A stretch of DNA of 64,000 nt from Winogradskyella sp. (GCF_028282165.1 NZ_JANQIM010000033.1:310001-374000); one strand, 5' to 3'. Numbered from the stretch's first letter, positions 45,863-55,383 are shown. Program-made: numbers and translations. The notes: generated by a model from the sequence alone, not told the origin.

Positions 45863-46930
45863 TTAAATTAGAGGTAATTTAACAATAAAAAACTCATCTT
45901 GCTTAGTAATTATAATCTCATTGCCTTTTAATAACTTATAACGCTTATTGATGTTTTCAAGACCTTGTCCGGTACTATGCACAAACGTTGATCTAGGTTT
46001 AATTTTATTTTTAACGACTATCATATGGTCTTCAATATAGATAAGCACTTTCAATGGATTCTCTTCAGAGATTTCATTGTGCTTTATGGCATTTTCTACC
46101 AAAAGTTGTAAAGCAAGTGAAGGAATACTTCTGTTTAAGGCATCTTTAGGGATGTTAATATCCATAACAAACCGGTTGCGATATCTCGTTTTTATCAAGT
46201 AGATATAGCTGTTCAAAAACTTAAGCTCTTCATTTAGGGTCACTAAATCTTGTTGCCCACTTTGTAAGATGTAACGATACATATATGAAAGCTCGTTAAC
46301 AAATGTGGTAGCTTCTTCGTTACCTCTTACTAATGAGTTTAAAGAATTTAAAGCGTTAAACAGAAAATGAGGATTGATCTGGTTTTTTAGGGCTGTGAGT
46401 TCATTCTGCAAACTCTGTTGCTTTAGTAATTCCTTTTCAGCCAAATCATCGCGATGGATAACCTGAAACCGCAATATCCTTGATATAAAAATAACGATGA
46501 CTAGAATTGTAAAATATACAAAGTAAGATATGCCTTTACCAGAAGGGGCTAATGTCGTTTCCGTAATCATTTGATGACTGTAGAAAAAGGTAAAGACTGT
46601 TCCGAAAAACAGTCCTATATTAGCTATTACTGTAAATATGCTATTTACGATTTTGCCATAGTTTAACCTATACTTCCAATTTGTGTTTAATTGAAGCCCA
46701 ATAAGGGAATAAACAAATAGAAAGAGCAGTCTCGTCAAAACATCTTTGACAGAAACCTGATCGAAAGACTTACTAATATTACCGAATACTTCATACAACT
46801 CTAATGTTCTAGGTAGATTTATTAAAAACGAGATTAATAAAGCAATTGTGACTAGTGTTGGCGCTTTTACATATTTTACTTTCGAAGCCAAATTGTAAGA
46901 TTGAATGATATAGAATGGTAAAATAGTCAA
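45863..46930 (-). CDS. LytS-type sensor histidine kinase
   Basis: 355 residues: four hydrophobic helices in the first 155 residues, then the His_kinase domain with NQINPHFLFNALNSL (phospho-acceptor His188) and an ATPase domain (LLVENAIKHNEI, GQGLENINKRYKLL). The 7TM or PAS sensory parts of larger relatives are absent. No ATG fits; the best start is TTG at 46,928-46,930, as the frame is closed by a stop 27 bases upstream. Co-transcribed with the regulator. Confidence 0.88.
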   Translation of the reverse strand: MTILPFYIIQSYNLASKVKYVKAPTLVTIALLISFLINLPRTLELYEVFGNISKSFDQVSVKDVLTRLLFLFVYSLIGLQLNTNWKYRLNYGKIVNSIFTVIANIGLFFGTVFTFFYSHQMITETTLAPSGKGISYFVYFTILVIVIFISRILRFQVIHRDDLAEKELLKQQSLQNELTALKNQINPHFLFNALNSLNSLVRGNEEATTFVNELSYMYRYILQSGQQDLVTLNEELKFLNSYIYLIKTRYRNRFVMDINIPKDALNRSIPSLALQLLVENAIKHNEISEENPLKVLIYIEDHMIVVKNKIKPRSTFVHSTGQGLENINKRYKLLKGNEIIITKQDEFFIVKLPLI

Positions 46931-46958
46931 AATATATGATTTTAGCTCTTTTGATTAA

Positions 46959-47243
46959 TTATGGAATATCTATCGTATCTTCAACTTCTATGACTTCAAT
47001 ATCACTTGGCTCAATGACATCGAAATCTTCTATGTTTTTAAAGATTATCTTTTCTAGTTCGTCAATTTCACAGTTGAGATCGCAATCGTCAATATAGTTT
47101 GTGTAATTGTCACAAAAAGTTATGTCTTGTGGTTTTTCTGTGTTATAGCTTTCATCATATAGATTTAGCTCTGTATTGACTCCAATGGAGGTAATTAAGC
47201 AAATAATAATTCCGCTAACGATTGTAAAAAGTTTGGTTTTCAT
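46959..47243 (-). CDS. Small acidic exported protein
   Basis: 94 residues: a hydrophobic N-terminus (MKTKLFTIVSGIIICLITSIGV) and an acidic remainder with three Cys (CDNY, CDLNC) ending EVIEVEDTIDIP. I know no family. It directly precedes the LytS kinase gene (28-base gap), so it may be a periplasmic input or co-expressed target of that system; speculative. Confidence 0.55.
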   Translation of the reverse strand: MKTKLFTIVSGIIICLITSIGVNTELNLYDESYNTEKPQDITFCDNYTNYIDDCDLNCEIDELEKIIFKNIEDFDVIEPSDIEVIEVEDTIDIP

Positions 47244-47387
47244 AATTTCTGATTTTTAGTATTATTTCTTATACAAATTTACTTATCGAAATTGCTATAA
47301 ATCCTTGAAAAACAGGTGAAACGACCTAAATGAGAGCTGAAATAGCTTTTAAGGAATGTGAAGTAATTTCTATTGGATTGAAGACAT

Positions 47388-47421
47388 AAAAAAACCTCCC
47401 ACTCTTAGTGAAAGGTTTTCT
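47388..47421 (-). terminator. Terminator of the charged-protein gene
   Basis: Nested stems AAAACCT / AGGTTTT and CACT / AGTG, with a T-run on the minus strand. Confidence 0.7.
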
Positions 47422-47447
47422 ACGTAATTAAAATAAATGTCTATGTT

Positions 47448-48176
47448 CTACCAGCCTCTACGTTTCTTCTTTACATCATTTTCATTACGTTCGTTTCTAT
47501 CATCTCTTCGCTCTCTTCGGTCTTCTTTACGCTCTCTGTTATCTTCGGCCAGTTCTCGTTTTGTAGCTTCTATATCTTGCTTCAATGAGTCAATAAAATT
47601 TAAAACGAGTTGCTTTTTGGCTAGGGCATCTTCATTATTATCAAATGTAAAATTATAAGACTTCAGTGTTTTCAAAATATCTGCTTGGCGTTCAGCTCTA
47701 GCAATTTGTTGTTCAAAATCCCTCACATCATCTCGTCGATCTCTTTTGTCATCTCTCTTATTTATACGATCTCTAGTCATATCTCGTCGGTCGTCGTCTC
47801 CATCGTATCGCCCTCTTTCAGAATCTTCCCTATTACGTCTTATTTCTCTTCGATCCGATCGCAATTCTGCAGAACTTTGAGCTATTTCTTTTCTTGCTTT
47901 TTTGGCTTTTTCTCCGCTTTGTTCGACTTCCCTAACCATATCGACCACTATATTGGCCGTTATTTGGTTGACTTCGTCAGTATCCCTAGTTTCAAATGCG
48001 GTGTTAAATAATTCTAGTTTAGCTTTAAAAGCTTCAAGTTCTTTAATGTCTCGCTCTAGCATCTTTTTGCCTTCTGCGATTTGCTTTGTGTTTTGTACGG
48101 CTTCTTTAGCGTTTTGGGCATTGGTAACAAGTCCGAAGCTTAATAGAACCAGTGCTAGTTTTAGTGATGTTTTCAT
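47448..48176 (-). CDS. Exported coiled-coil protein with Arg/Asp/Glu-only tracts
   Basis: 242 residues, signal peptide ending LVTNAQ. The mature part has a helix (about 25-105), an extremely charged low-complexity region (about 105-155; RRDMTRDRINKRDDKRDRRD) and a second helix followed by another charged tail (RKEDRRERRDDRNERNEND). Such alternating charges favour long single alpha-helices or coiled coils. The opposite-strand frames here are by-products of the repetitive codons. Function unknown; expressed with the DUF6515 gene 36 bases upstream. Confidence 0.7.
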   Translation of the reverse strand: MKTSLKLALVLLSFGLVTNAQNAKEAVQNTKQIAEGKKMLERDIKELEAFKAKLELFNTAFETRDTDEVNQITANIVVDMVREVEQSGEKAKKARKEIAQSSAELRSDRREIRRNREDSERGRYDGDDDRRDMTRDRINKRDDKRDRRDDVRDFEQQIARAERQADILKTLKSYNFTFDNNEDALAKKQLVLNFIDSLKQDIEATKRELAEDNRERKEDRRERRDDRNERNENDVKKKRRGW

Positions 48177-48211
48177 TGTATTTACAGTTTTATTTAAAAT
48201 TGATAATTAGC

Positions 48212-48850
48212 TTAATTATATACGACTTCGTATGTCACCTTTTCGTTGGAGTCTGTTATCTTCTTGTAAAGAATATCATTATACTCGTAATAGGTTTTTT
48301 CGTCCAGAACAACTTCTTCAGCATCTTCATGGATTTCTGAGACCACGGTTCCTACAGGTGGTTTTGCGACTTCATATTTTCCTTCATCTTCATCAGGTTC
48401 AGGAGATTCAATGTAATAGATACCAGAATGATAAAAGTAGATAGAAGAACCCATAACAATTCTAACGTGGCCAACAGGTAACACCGTAATTCTAAATCCT
48501 AGAGGTGGCATTACCACTATGTATTGGTCGCCGTAAGCTGTGTAGTAAACTCCCGAATAGTAGAAATACGGTAATCCTCTGTACACGATTCTTACATGAT
48601 GTCTTGGTAATGTTCTTACAACTCGTCTATGTCTTGGGTATCTATAATTTGGGTTTCTCCTAACGTGTTGCGTTGTATATCTATCATTATGCCTGCCATG
48701 ATTTGTGTTAACCTTGTCTTTTGTACTGATACGTTCAGTTTTTACGGCTTTATTTTTTGTGCCGTTTCGTTTTTGCCCATTTATTTCATTTGAGAATAAA
48801 AGCGAAATGAGAAGCAGACCTATTCCTAATGTGTGTTTTACGGTTTTCAT
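48212..48850 (-). CDS. DUF6515 family exported protein
   Basis: 212 residues with signal peptide (ending EINGQ). A basic, His-rich segment (RRNPNYRYPRHRRVVRTLPRHHVRIVYRG) precedes two repeats of the type PYFYYSGVYYTAYGDQYIVVMPPLG / SIYFYHSGIYYIESPE, characteristic of DUF6515. The C-terminal domain includes TYYEYNDILYKKI. Role unknown; probably envelope-located. Confidence 0.78.
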   Translation of the reverse strand: MKTVKHTLGIGLLLISLLFSNEINGQKRNGTKNKAVKTERISTKDKVNTNHGRHNDRYTTQHVRRNPNYRYPRHRRVVRTLPRHHVRIVYRGLPYFYYSGVYYTAYGDQYIVVMPPLGFRITVLPVGHVRIVMGSSIYFYHSGIYYIESPEPDEDEGKYEVAKPPVGTVVSEIHEDAEEVVLDEKTYYEYNDILYKKITDSNEKVTYEVVYN

Positions 48851-49001
48851 GATTAATAGTTTTTAATGTGGTTGTACTTGTTTTAAAATTCTCATACAAA
48901 GTTATTTTGATAAATAGTTGATTAGCCTTGCTAAATAATTGAAGCGACTAAAATAGCGAGTGAAATATCTATTATGATGTTTGAAGTAATATGAGTAAAT
49001 C

Positions 49002-49028
49002 AAAAAAGGCTCGCATTTGCGAGCCTTC
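49002..49028 (-). terminator. Terminator of the 49,050-49,520 gene
   Basis: AAGGCTCGC-ATTT-GCGAGCCTT with a T6 run on the minus strand. Same 9-bp stem as the terminator at 44,518-44,539. Confidence 0.8.
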
Positions 49029-49049
49029 TAGGTATTGTGTTTTGTTAAT

Positions 49050-49520
49050 TTATCGATTTCTCTTAAAAATATATCTCGTAACAAATATACCTTGGCCATC
49101 ACCATCACCAGCATCACTTTCCGATGAACTTGTCACAAAAGCAAGTTCCCATCCTTCTTGACTCATGGCGATGAGCTTAGAGGTAATAACAGCATCGTTT
49201 GCCACTATATTTTGAAAACGAATTCCGCCTATATTAAAAAAATTAAGGAGTTTGGTTTCTTCAAAATCCTTGACGCGGATATTTTTTCTTTTAGACTTAT
49301 TCCTAGTATTATCGTCTTCGGTCTGCTCGGAAGTAAACTCAGAATAGTCTCTTTCAACATTAGAGGATATTAACCTAGAACGGCCCAAACCGCTCGGTAC
49401 AATAGATTCTACACTTGTAATTACCTTGTATTCAACATTTGGTGTTTGGTTTTGATTTATAAAGGAAAATGAAACCAGCCCGACAACGATTGTTGCAATA
49501 AATAAGAGATTTTTTTTCAT
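49050..49520 (-). CDS. Small exported protein, DUF4177-like ending
   Basis: 156 residues, N-terminal membrane/signal segment (MKKNLLFIATIVVGLVSFSF). The C-terminal half (LNEx-type ISKLIAMSQEGWELAFVTSSS then FVTRYIFKR) resembles DUF4177 proteins, in which a helix with EGWEL precedes a strand. The middle is polar and low in structure. Separated by an inverted terminator from neighbours; function unknown. Confidence 0.65.
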   Translation of the reverse strand: MKKNLLFIATIVVGLVSFSFINQNQTPNVEYKVITSVESIVPSGLGRSRLISSNVERDYSEFTSEQTEDDNTRNKSKRKNIRVKDFEETKLLNFFNIGGIRFQNIVANDAVITSKLIAMSQEGWELAFVTSSSESDAGDGDGQGIFVTRYIFKRNR

Positions 49521-49600
49521 GATTGTTGATTTTGTTTTATATACTTAAAATAAAGACTTTTTAGTTAAAAGTTGTTACTTTGTCGTTATTAATTCGCTTA

Positions 49601-50551
49601 ATGACAGGAACTGTTTATAAATCTACTGGAAGTTGGTATACCGTTAAAACAATGAACGGTAGGTTTTATGAATGTAGAATTAAGGGGAGGTTTAGATTAC
49701 AGGGCATAAAAAGTACTAACCCTATTGCTGTCGGTGATAAAGTTCAGTTTGAGTTAGAGACCAAAAACAACAGGGAAACAGGTGTTATAAATAGGATTGA
49801 AGAACGAACCAACTATATCGTTAGGAAATCCGTAAACCTGTCTAAGCAGACCCATATTATTGCCGCAAATATCGATCAGGTATTTCTTTTGATCACTATA
49901 GATAATCCACCCACTTTTACAAGTTTTATTGATCGTTTTTTGGTTACCGCTGAAGCATATTCAGTTAAAACCATATTGCTATTCAACAAAATTGATACTT
50001 ATAACGATGAGGCTTTACTCGAAGTAAAGTATTTGATAAATATCTACAGAAAGATAGGTTACGAGTGCATTGAAATTTCTGCTAAAACAGGACAAAATAT
50101 TGATAAAGTAAAAGCATTAATGGAGCATAAGGTAAGTATGTTTTCTGGGCATTCTGGTGTTGGCAAGTCCACACTGGTTAATGCCATTGAGCCTTCATTA
50201 GATCTTAAGACAAAAGAGATCTCAGAGCAACATATGCAAGGACAGCATACAACGACTTTTGCAGAGATGTTCGATTTAAGTTTTGATGCCAAGATTATAG
50301 ACACCCCAGGGATTAAGGGTTTTGGTGTAGTGGATATGGAGAAAGAAGAAGTCGGTGATTATTTCCCAGAATTTTTTGCACTAAAGCAAGATTGTAAATT
50401 CAATAATTGTTTGCATTTAAAGGAACCAAAATGCGCTGTAAAATTAGCGCTCGAAAATGATGAGATTTCCTATTCAAGATATCGTAGTTACCTTCAGATT
50501 TTAGAAGGTGAAGAGGAACATTACAGAACAGATAATTGGGATAACGGATGA
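49601..50551 (+). CDS. rsgA: Ribosome small subunit-dependent GTPase A
   Basis: Late-stage assembly GTPase for the 30S subunit, cytoplasmic. I use ATG 49,601 (MTGTVYKSTGSWY), the normal N-terminus; a TTG 21 bases earlier is rejected. 316 residues: OB-fold (1-75), circularly permuted GTPase with motifs in the order NKID, SAKTG, GHSGVGKST and DTPGIKG, and a C-terminal zinc finger CKFNNCLHLKEPKC. Its last 4 bases overlap dtd. Confidence 0.95.
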   Translation: MTGTVYKSTGSWYTVKTMNGRFYECRIKGRFRLQGIKSTNPIAVGDKVQFELETKNNRETGVINRIEERTNYIVRKSVNLSKQTHIIAANIDQVFLLITIDNPPTFTSFIDRFLVTAEAYSVKTILLFNKIDTYNDEALLEVKYLINIYRKIGYECIEISAKTGQNIDKVKALMEHKVSMFSGHSGVGKSTLVNAIEPSLDLKTKEISEQHMQGQHTTTFAEMFDLSFDAKIIDTPGIKGFGVVDMEKEEVGDYFPEFFALKQDCKFNNCLHLKEPKCAVKLALENDEISYSRYRSYLQILEGEEEHYRTDNWDNG

Positions 50552-51000
50552 GGGTTGTAGTGCAAAGAGTGTCCCAAGCTTCAGTGGTTATTGACAACAA
50601 AAAAGTAGCCGCAATAAAAAACGGACTGTTGGTTTTACTAGGGATTATAAATGAAGATACCCAAGAGGATATAGATTGGTTATGCAAAAAGATTATTAAC
50701 CTAAGGATTTTTCCCGATGAAAATAATGTTATGAATATATCACTGCTAGATGCAGGAGGTGATGTCATTTTAGTGAGTCAGTTTACATTACATGCCAGTA
50801 CAAAAAAAGGAAACAGGCCAAGTTATATAAAAGCGGCTAAACCAGATATCGCAATTCCAATATATGAAGCCTTTCTAAAAACACTACAGTTAGAATTGGG
50901 CAAGTCCATACAAACAGGGCAATTTGGTGCAGATATGAAAGTTCAATTGATCAATGATGGACCAGTTACCATAATTATCGATTCAAAAAGCAAAGCGTAG
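50548..51000 (+). CDS. dtd: D-aminoacyl-tRNA deacylase
   Basis: Removes D-amino acids mischarged on tRNA. 150 residues, the usual length, with MRVVVQRVSQASV at the start, the active-site motif SQFTLHA and the cross-subunit motif near NDGPVT, and KGNRPSY between them. Start overlaps the rsgA stop (ATGA), indicating translational coupling. Confidence 0.95.
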   Translation: MRVVVQRVSQASVVIDNKKVAAIKNGLLVLLGIINEDTQEDIDWLCKKIINLRIFPDENNVMNISLLDAGGDVILVSQFTLHASTKKGNRPSYIKAAKPDIAIPIYEAFLKTLQLELGKSIQTGQFGADMKVQLINDGPVTIIIDSKSKA

Positions 51001-51019
51001 TTATTATATTGATTTTGTG

Positions 51020-51055
51020 CTGATAATCGAAGATTTTATTCTGATAATCGAGGAT
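51020..51055 (+). repeat. Direct repeat CTGATAATCGA(A/G)GAT, 21-base period
   Basis: Copies at 51,020-51,034 and 51,041-51,055 differ at one base in 15; a looser match continues for 4 further bases. The 21-base period is two helical turns. It lies about 90 bases ahead of the DUF3857 gene at 51,142, in a gap with no gene. Confidence 0.55.
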
Positions 51056-51141
51056 ATTACATATGTAAGGCGTTTATGACAATTATCATCTAATGCATTG
51101 ATCTTCCTTTTTATATTGCATAGGCAAAAATAGTTGATCAA

Positions 51142-53052
51142 ATGTGTATACTACGAAAAAGATTTGCTCTGTCTATCCTCTTGTTTTTTTCTTCCTTTTT
51201 TGGCTTTTCACAAGATAAATCGGCGTATAACGCTTTAAGTATCCCTTTAGAATTAAAGTCCAATGCCAATGCCATTATCCGTTATGAAAACAAAGTTGTA
51301 GAGATCGTTAGTAAAGATGAGATTAAGGTTGTTTCCAAAAGAGTTACAACGGTTCTTAATAAGTATGGTAATCGTCATATAAATGCAGTTCAGTTTTACG
51401 ATAAACATACTAAGATAGAGAAAATGATTGCTTATATCTATGATGAGTTTGGTAATGAAATAAAGAAAGTGAAAGAGCGTGATTTTAAGGATGTCAGTGC
51501 TGTAAGTCAAATATCCATTTACGAAGATGATCGTGTTAAGTATTTAGATTACACACCTTTAAATTATCCATATACAGTAGAGTATAATTATGAAGTCATT
51601 TATAAGAACACTGCTTTTTTCCCTAATTGGCTGCCTATCAATGATTATTATTTAAGTACACAGCATTCAGAATTTAAAATCGTAAATAATGCAAGCATTG
51701 AGTTAAAAACAAAAAAAGAAAATTTTGAGTTTTATCCAATTACCGAAGTGTCAGATAACCATTTTATAGCTAGTAATATTGAAGGCATAAAGCAAGAATC
51801 TTACACACCCGGATTGAATAGTATAGTACCGCGATTTAGGGTTGCATTAAAAGCATTTAATATGCTTGGGGTTGAAGGAATAAATAATAATTGGAGTGAT
51901 TTTGGTAAATGGATGTACGATAGGTTATTAACTGGGACAGACAATATTCCGCAGACGACCATAAATGAAGTTAAACAACTAACGAGTGGTGTAGATGATA
52001 AGATTGAACGCGCAAAGCTTGTATATAAATATATGCAAGATAAAACACGCTACATCAGTATACAAGTAGGAATTGGAGGTTGGAAACCCATGATTGCAGA
52101 AGAGGTCGATGCATTAGGGTATTCAGATTGTAAAGGTCTTTCCAATTATACAAAAGCATTGTTAGAGGCTGTAAATGTACCTTCTTACTATACAGTGATA
52201 TATGGTGGTCGTAGTATTAGGCATATTGATAGCGAATTTTCGGCAATTCAGGGAAACCATGTCATTTTATGTATCCCTGATGAAGAAGAAAACATTTTCC
52301 TTGAATGTACAAGCCAGACAAATCCTTTTGGGTTTATAGCAGGGTTTACAGATGATAGGACTGCATTATTAGTAAAACCAGAAGGAGGAGAGATTGTACA
52401 TACTAAAATATACAGTGCAGAAGATAATTTACAAGAAACTACTGCAGATATTATACTTAATGATACGGGTGGTTTTGAAGCAGACGTTGTTGTTGAGACC
52501 ACAGGTTTTCAATATCATCTTCATGAAGGACTTGAAAATGAAACACAAAGAGATCAGCAACTGCATTACAAGGAATATTGGGATAATATAAATAATCTCT
52601 CAATTGAGAAGATAGCATTAGAAAATGATAAAGAGAATATTGTTTATAGTGAAAAGGTGAAATTGTCTTCTTCGAGCTATGCTTCAAAAAGTGGCAATCG
52701 GCTTATTTTACAGCCCAATATGTTTAATAAAGTCTCAAAAATTCCGACCAGATATACCGATAGAAAGCTAGACTTTAAAATAGATCGTTCGTTCAAGGAT
52801 ACGGATGAGTTTATAATTCAACTGCCTCAGTCATTTCAATTAGAAGTAATGTCCGAAGGTAAATCAATAGAAAGTAAGTTTGGAAGCTATCAATTTAAGT
52901 TAGAAGCGATAGGAGAGAATCAAATAAAATATACAAGGACTTATACCTTACTAAAAGGAGCCTATGATAAGGAAGAATATAAGGCGTTTAGGGATTTTAG
53001 AAAACAAATAGTAAAGTACGATAAGACCAAAATTGTACTTGTAAAAACATAA
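51142..53052 (+). CDS. DUF3857 transglutaminase-like exported protein (Cys retained)
   Basis: 636 residues, signal peptide ending FFGFSQ. An N-terminal DUF3857 domain (about 30-260) is followed by a transglutaminase-like domain (about 270-400) and a C-terminal DUF3858-type sandwich. Potential catalytic residues are Cys in YSDCKGLS and His in GNHVILCI; the usual Asp is replaced by Glu in FLECTSQ. It is followed 43 bases later by a paralogue lacking the Cys and His. Substrate unknown; probably periplasmic. Candidate regulatory repeats lie upstream. Confidence 0.85.
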   Translation: MCILRKRFALSILLFFSSFFGFSQDKSAYNALSIPLELKSNANAIIRYENKVVEIVSKDEIKVVSKRVTTVLNKYGNRHINAVQFYDKHTKIEKMIAYIYDEFGNEIKKVKERDFKDVSAVSQISIYEDDRVKYLDYTPLNYPYTVEYNYEVIYKNTAFFPNWLPINDYYLSTQHSEFKIVNNASIELKTKKENFEFYPITEVSDNHFIASNIEGIKQESYTPGLNSIVPRFRVALKAFNMLGVEGINNNWSDFGKWMYDRLLTGTDNIPQTTINEVKQLTSGVDDKIERAKLVYKYMQDKTRYISIQVGIGGWKPMIAEEVDALGYSDCKGLSNYTKALLEAVNVPSYYTVIYGGRSIRHIDSEFSAIQGNHVILCIPDEEENIFLECTSQTNPFGFIAGFTDDRTALLVKPEGGEIVHTKIYSAEDNLQETTADIILNDTGGFEADVVVETTGFQYHLHEGLENETQRDQQLHYKEYWDNINNLSIEKIALENDKENIVYSEKVKLSSSSYASKSGNRLILQPNMFNKVSKIPTRYTDRKLDFKIDRSFKDTDEFIIQLPQSFQLEVMSEGKSIESKFGSYQFKLEAIGENQIKYTRTYTLLKGAYDKEEYKAFRDFRKQIVKYDKTKIVLVKT

Positions 53053-53095
53053 GTATTAAACCATTAAGTTCAAACATAAGTAAAATATTCAACCG

Positions 53096-55060
53096 ATGAA
53101 AACAAAAATATTAGTAGCTATTATAGCTTTACTGTTTACGATACAAGCTCAAAGTCAAAACTATGATTTTGGTAAAGTATCTAAAGAAGAACTTCAAGAG
53201 AAATTTCATTCAAATGATTCCTCTGCCGTAGCAGCGGTATTGTATAAAAAAGAAGAAATCAAATTCCATTTTACAAATACCGAAGGGTTCAGGCAAGAGC
53301 GCATTGTGCACGAACGTATAAAGATATACAACAAGGATGGGTTCGACTGGGCTACGCAAAAGGTTTATTTATACAAAGGAACAAGCAATAGCAATGAGAA
53401 AATTTCTAATCTAAAGGCATACACCTATAATTTGGTGGATGGTAAAATTGAGAAAGAAAAATTGAGTAAGGATGGAAAGTTTACCGAAGATAGAAGCGAA
53501 CATATACGTGTAAGCTCTTTTACAATGCCTAATGTTAAGGAAGGGTGTGTTATCGAATTTAAGTATACGGTTAGCACAGCAAGAAAAAGCATTGAAGATG
53601 TTGTTCTTCAATACGATATACCGATTAATAAAGTTGATATTAAAATAGCTACACCAGAATACTACATTTACAATGCGTTGTTAAACCCAAGAGCATCATT
53701 TACACCAAAATTAGTTACAAGTCAAAAAACCACCCAAGTACCATTTGAATATATGATGAATATCATCTCAATTAATGAACATCATGTACCTGGGCTTAAA
53801 AGTGAAGCTTTTGCAGGTAATATCGATAATTATAGATGTAAGTTAAGTTTAGAGCTAACGGCTGCTTTAAATGCGCAAAAGATTTTAGATAAGACATTTA
53901 CTACGACTTGGGAAAAGGTGAGTAGAACCATCTATGAAAGTCAATACTTTGGTCAACAAATCGAGAAGACTAATTTTTATAAAGATGAGTTACAGGCACA
54001 GGTTGCTAATGCAACCGACGACTTTGAAAAAGCACAAACTGTTGAGGCTTTTGTAAAATCTAAGGTTAAATGGAACGGTAATTATGGAAAATATTCTCAA
54101 AACGGTATTAGAACAGCCTATAAAGAAGGAGAAGGGAATGCTGCAGATATTAATTTATTGGTGGTTTCCATGTTACGGTCATTAGGTGTAAATGCGCATC
54201 CTGTTCTCATAAGTACTCGTAATAATGGCATTCCGTTGTTTCCAACTTTAAATGGGTTTAATTATGTAATATGTAGCGTACAAAAAGGAGAAGAGTTTTT
54301 ATTGATCGACGCAACATCTCAATACAGTGCAGGTAATATACTGCCTTTTAGAGTGCTTAATTGGCAAGGAAGACTTATAGAAAATAGTAGTGTATCGCGA
54401 TGGGTTAATATCATGCCCAATAAAAAATCTGTAGAGTCTACAATGCTCAATGTAAAAATAAACGACGATTTTACTGCATCTGGGAAAGTATCGAAAAACC
54501 TTACTTCCTATGTCGCATATAGTTATAGAACAAACAACTCGGATATTTCAGAGGAAGAACATTTAAAGAAATTAGAAACTGATAAGGGCGATATAGAAAT
54601 TAGCAATTTGAACTTTGAGAACAGTAAGGATATCTCAAAACCTGCTAAACTAAACTATGAATATGAACTGTCAGATGCTATTGATGAAATAGGTGATAAA
54701 CTGTATTTTGCGCCTATGTTATTCTTTAAAACCGATGAAAATCCATTTAAATTAGAGAAGCGAGACTATCCAATTGACTTTGTTATTCCTTATTCAGATA
54801 AGTACTATGTAAATATTATGCTGCCTAAAGGCTATAAGGTTGAGTCACTGCCAAAGAAGTCCATTTTAGAATTTAAAGATGCAGATGCCAAGTTTTCTTA
54901 CATGATTAGTTCTAATGGACAATATTTACAGCTAAAGGTTCAGTTAGATATAAATAATCCTTTTATATTGCCAGTGGATTATGAAAGCTTTAAAGATTTT
55001 TACAGTAGAATAGTAGAAAAACAAAGCGAACAAATTGTCCTAGCAAAATTAGAAGGATGA
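53096..55060 (+). CDS. DUF3857 transglutaminase-fold protein with lost catalytic residues
   Basis: 654 residues, signal peptide ending IQAQSQ. Same domain order as the preceding gene. At the Cys position the sequence is GNAADINLLV (Ala), at the His position FNYVICSV (Tyr), and the Asp is retained in LLIDATSQ. It is therefore likely an inactive transglutaminase fold used for binding or scaffolding. Its stop overlaps the start of the MazG-like gene (ATGA), giving an operon with cytoplasmic enzymes. Confidence 0.85.
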   Translation: MKTKILVAIIALLFTIQAQSQNYDFGKVSKEELQEKFHSNDSSAVAAVLYKKEEIKFHFTNTEGFRQERIVHERIKIYNKDGFDWATQKVYLYKGTSNSNEKISNLKAYTYNLVDGKIEKEKLSKDGKFTEDRSEHIRVSSFTMPNVKEGCVIEFKYTVSTARKSIEDVVLQYDIPINKVDIKIATPEYYIYNALLNPRASFTPKLVTSQKTTQVPFEYMMNIISINEHHVPGLKSEAFAGNIDNYRCKLSLELTAALNAQKILDKTFTTTWEKVSRTIYESQYFGQQIEKTNFYKDELQAQVANATDDFEKAQTVEAFVKSKVKWNGNYGKYSQNGIRTAYKEGEGNAADINLLVVSMLRSLGVNAHPVLISTRNNGIPLFPTLNGFNYVICSVQKGEEFLLIDATSQYSAGNILPFRVLNWQGRLIENSSVSRWVNIMPNKKSVESTMLNVKINDDFTASGKVSKNLTSYVAYSYRTNNSDISEEEHLKKLETDKGDIEISNLNFENSKDISKPAKLNYEYELSDAIDEIGDKLYFAPMLFFKTDENPFKLEKRDYPIDFVIPYSDKYYVNIMLPKGYKVESLPKKSILEFKDADAKFSYMISSNGQYLQLKVQLDINNPFILPVDYESFKDFYSRIVEKQSEQIVLAKLEG

Positions 55061-55383
55061 ACATAAAGAATGCACAACTAGAAGTTGACAATTGGATAAA
55101 AGAACATGGCGTAAGATATTTTAATGAGCTTACCAATATGGCGCAACTTACCGAAGAAGTAGGTGAGGTGGCACGTATCATTGCAAGACGTTATGGTGAG
55201 CAAAGCGAAAAGGATAGCGATAAGGACAAAGATTTGGGTGAAGAATTGGCCGATGTAGTATTTGTGGTACTGTGTTTAGCAAACCAGACTGGTATAGATT
55301 TACAAGAGGCTTTTGATAAAAAAATGAATAAAAAAGCTAAACGCGATCACGATAGACATCACAATAACGATAAATTGAAGTAG
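55057..55383 (+). CDS. MazG-like nucleotide pyrophosphohydrolase
   Basis: 108 residues of the all-alpha NTP pyrophosphohydrolase superfamily, hydrolysing nucleoside triphosphates to monophosphates plus pyrophosphate. The metal-binding pattern is present: LTEEVGEVARII (ExxE-type) near residue 33 and DLGEELADVVFVVLCLA (ExxD) near residue 66. Single-domain length. Start overlaps the DUF3857 gene stop. House-cleaning role inferred from the family. Confidence 0.88.
   Translation: MNIKNAQLEVDNWIKEHGVRYFNELTNMAQLTEEVGEVARIIARRYGEQSEKDSDKDKDLGEELADVVFVVLCLANQTGIDLQEAFDKKMNKKAKRDHDRHHNNDKLK

Noticed and set aside
47437..48340. Ser/Phe/Arg-rich plus-strand frames opposite the charged exported protein
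   Set aside because: They mirror repetitive Arg/Asp/Glu codons on the real strand and have no features of their own.
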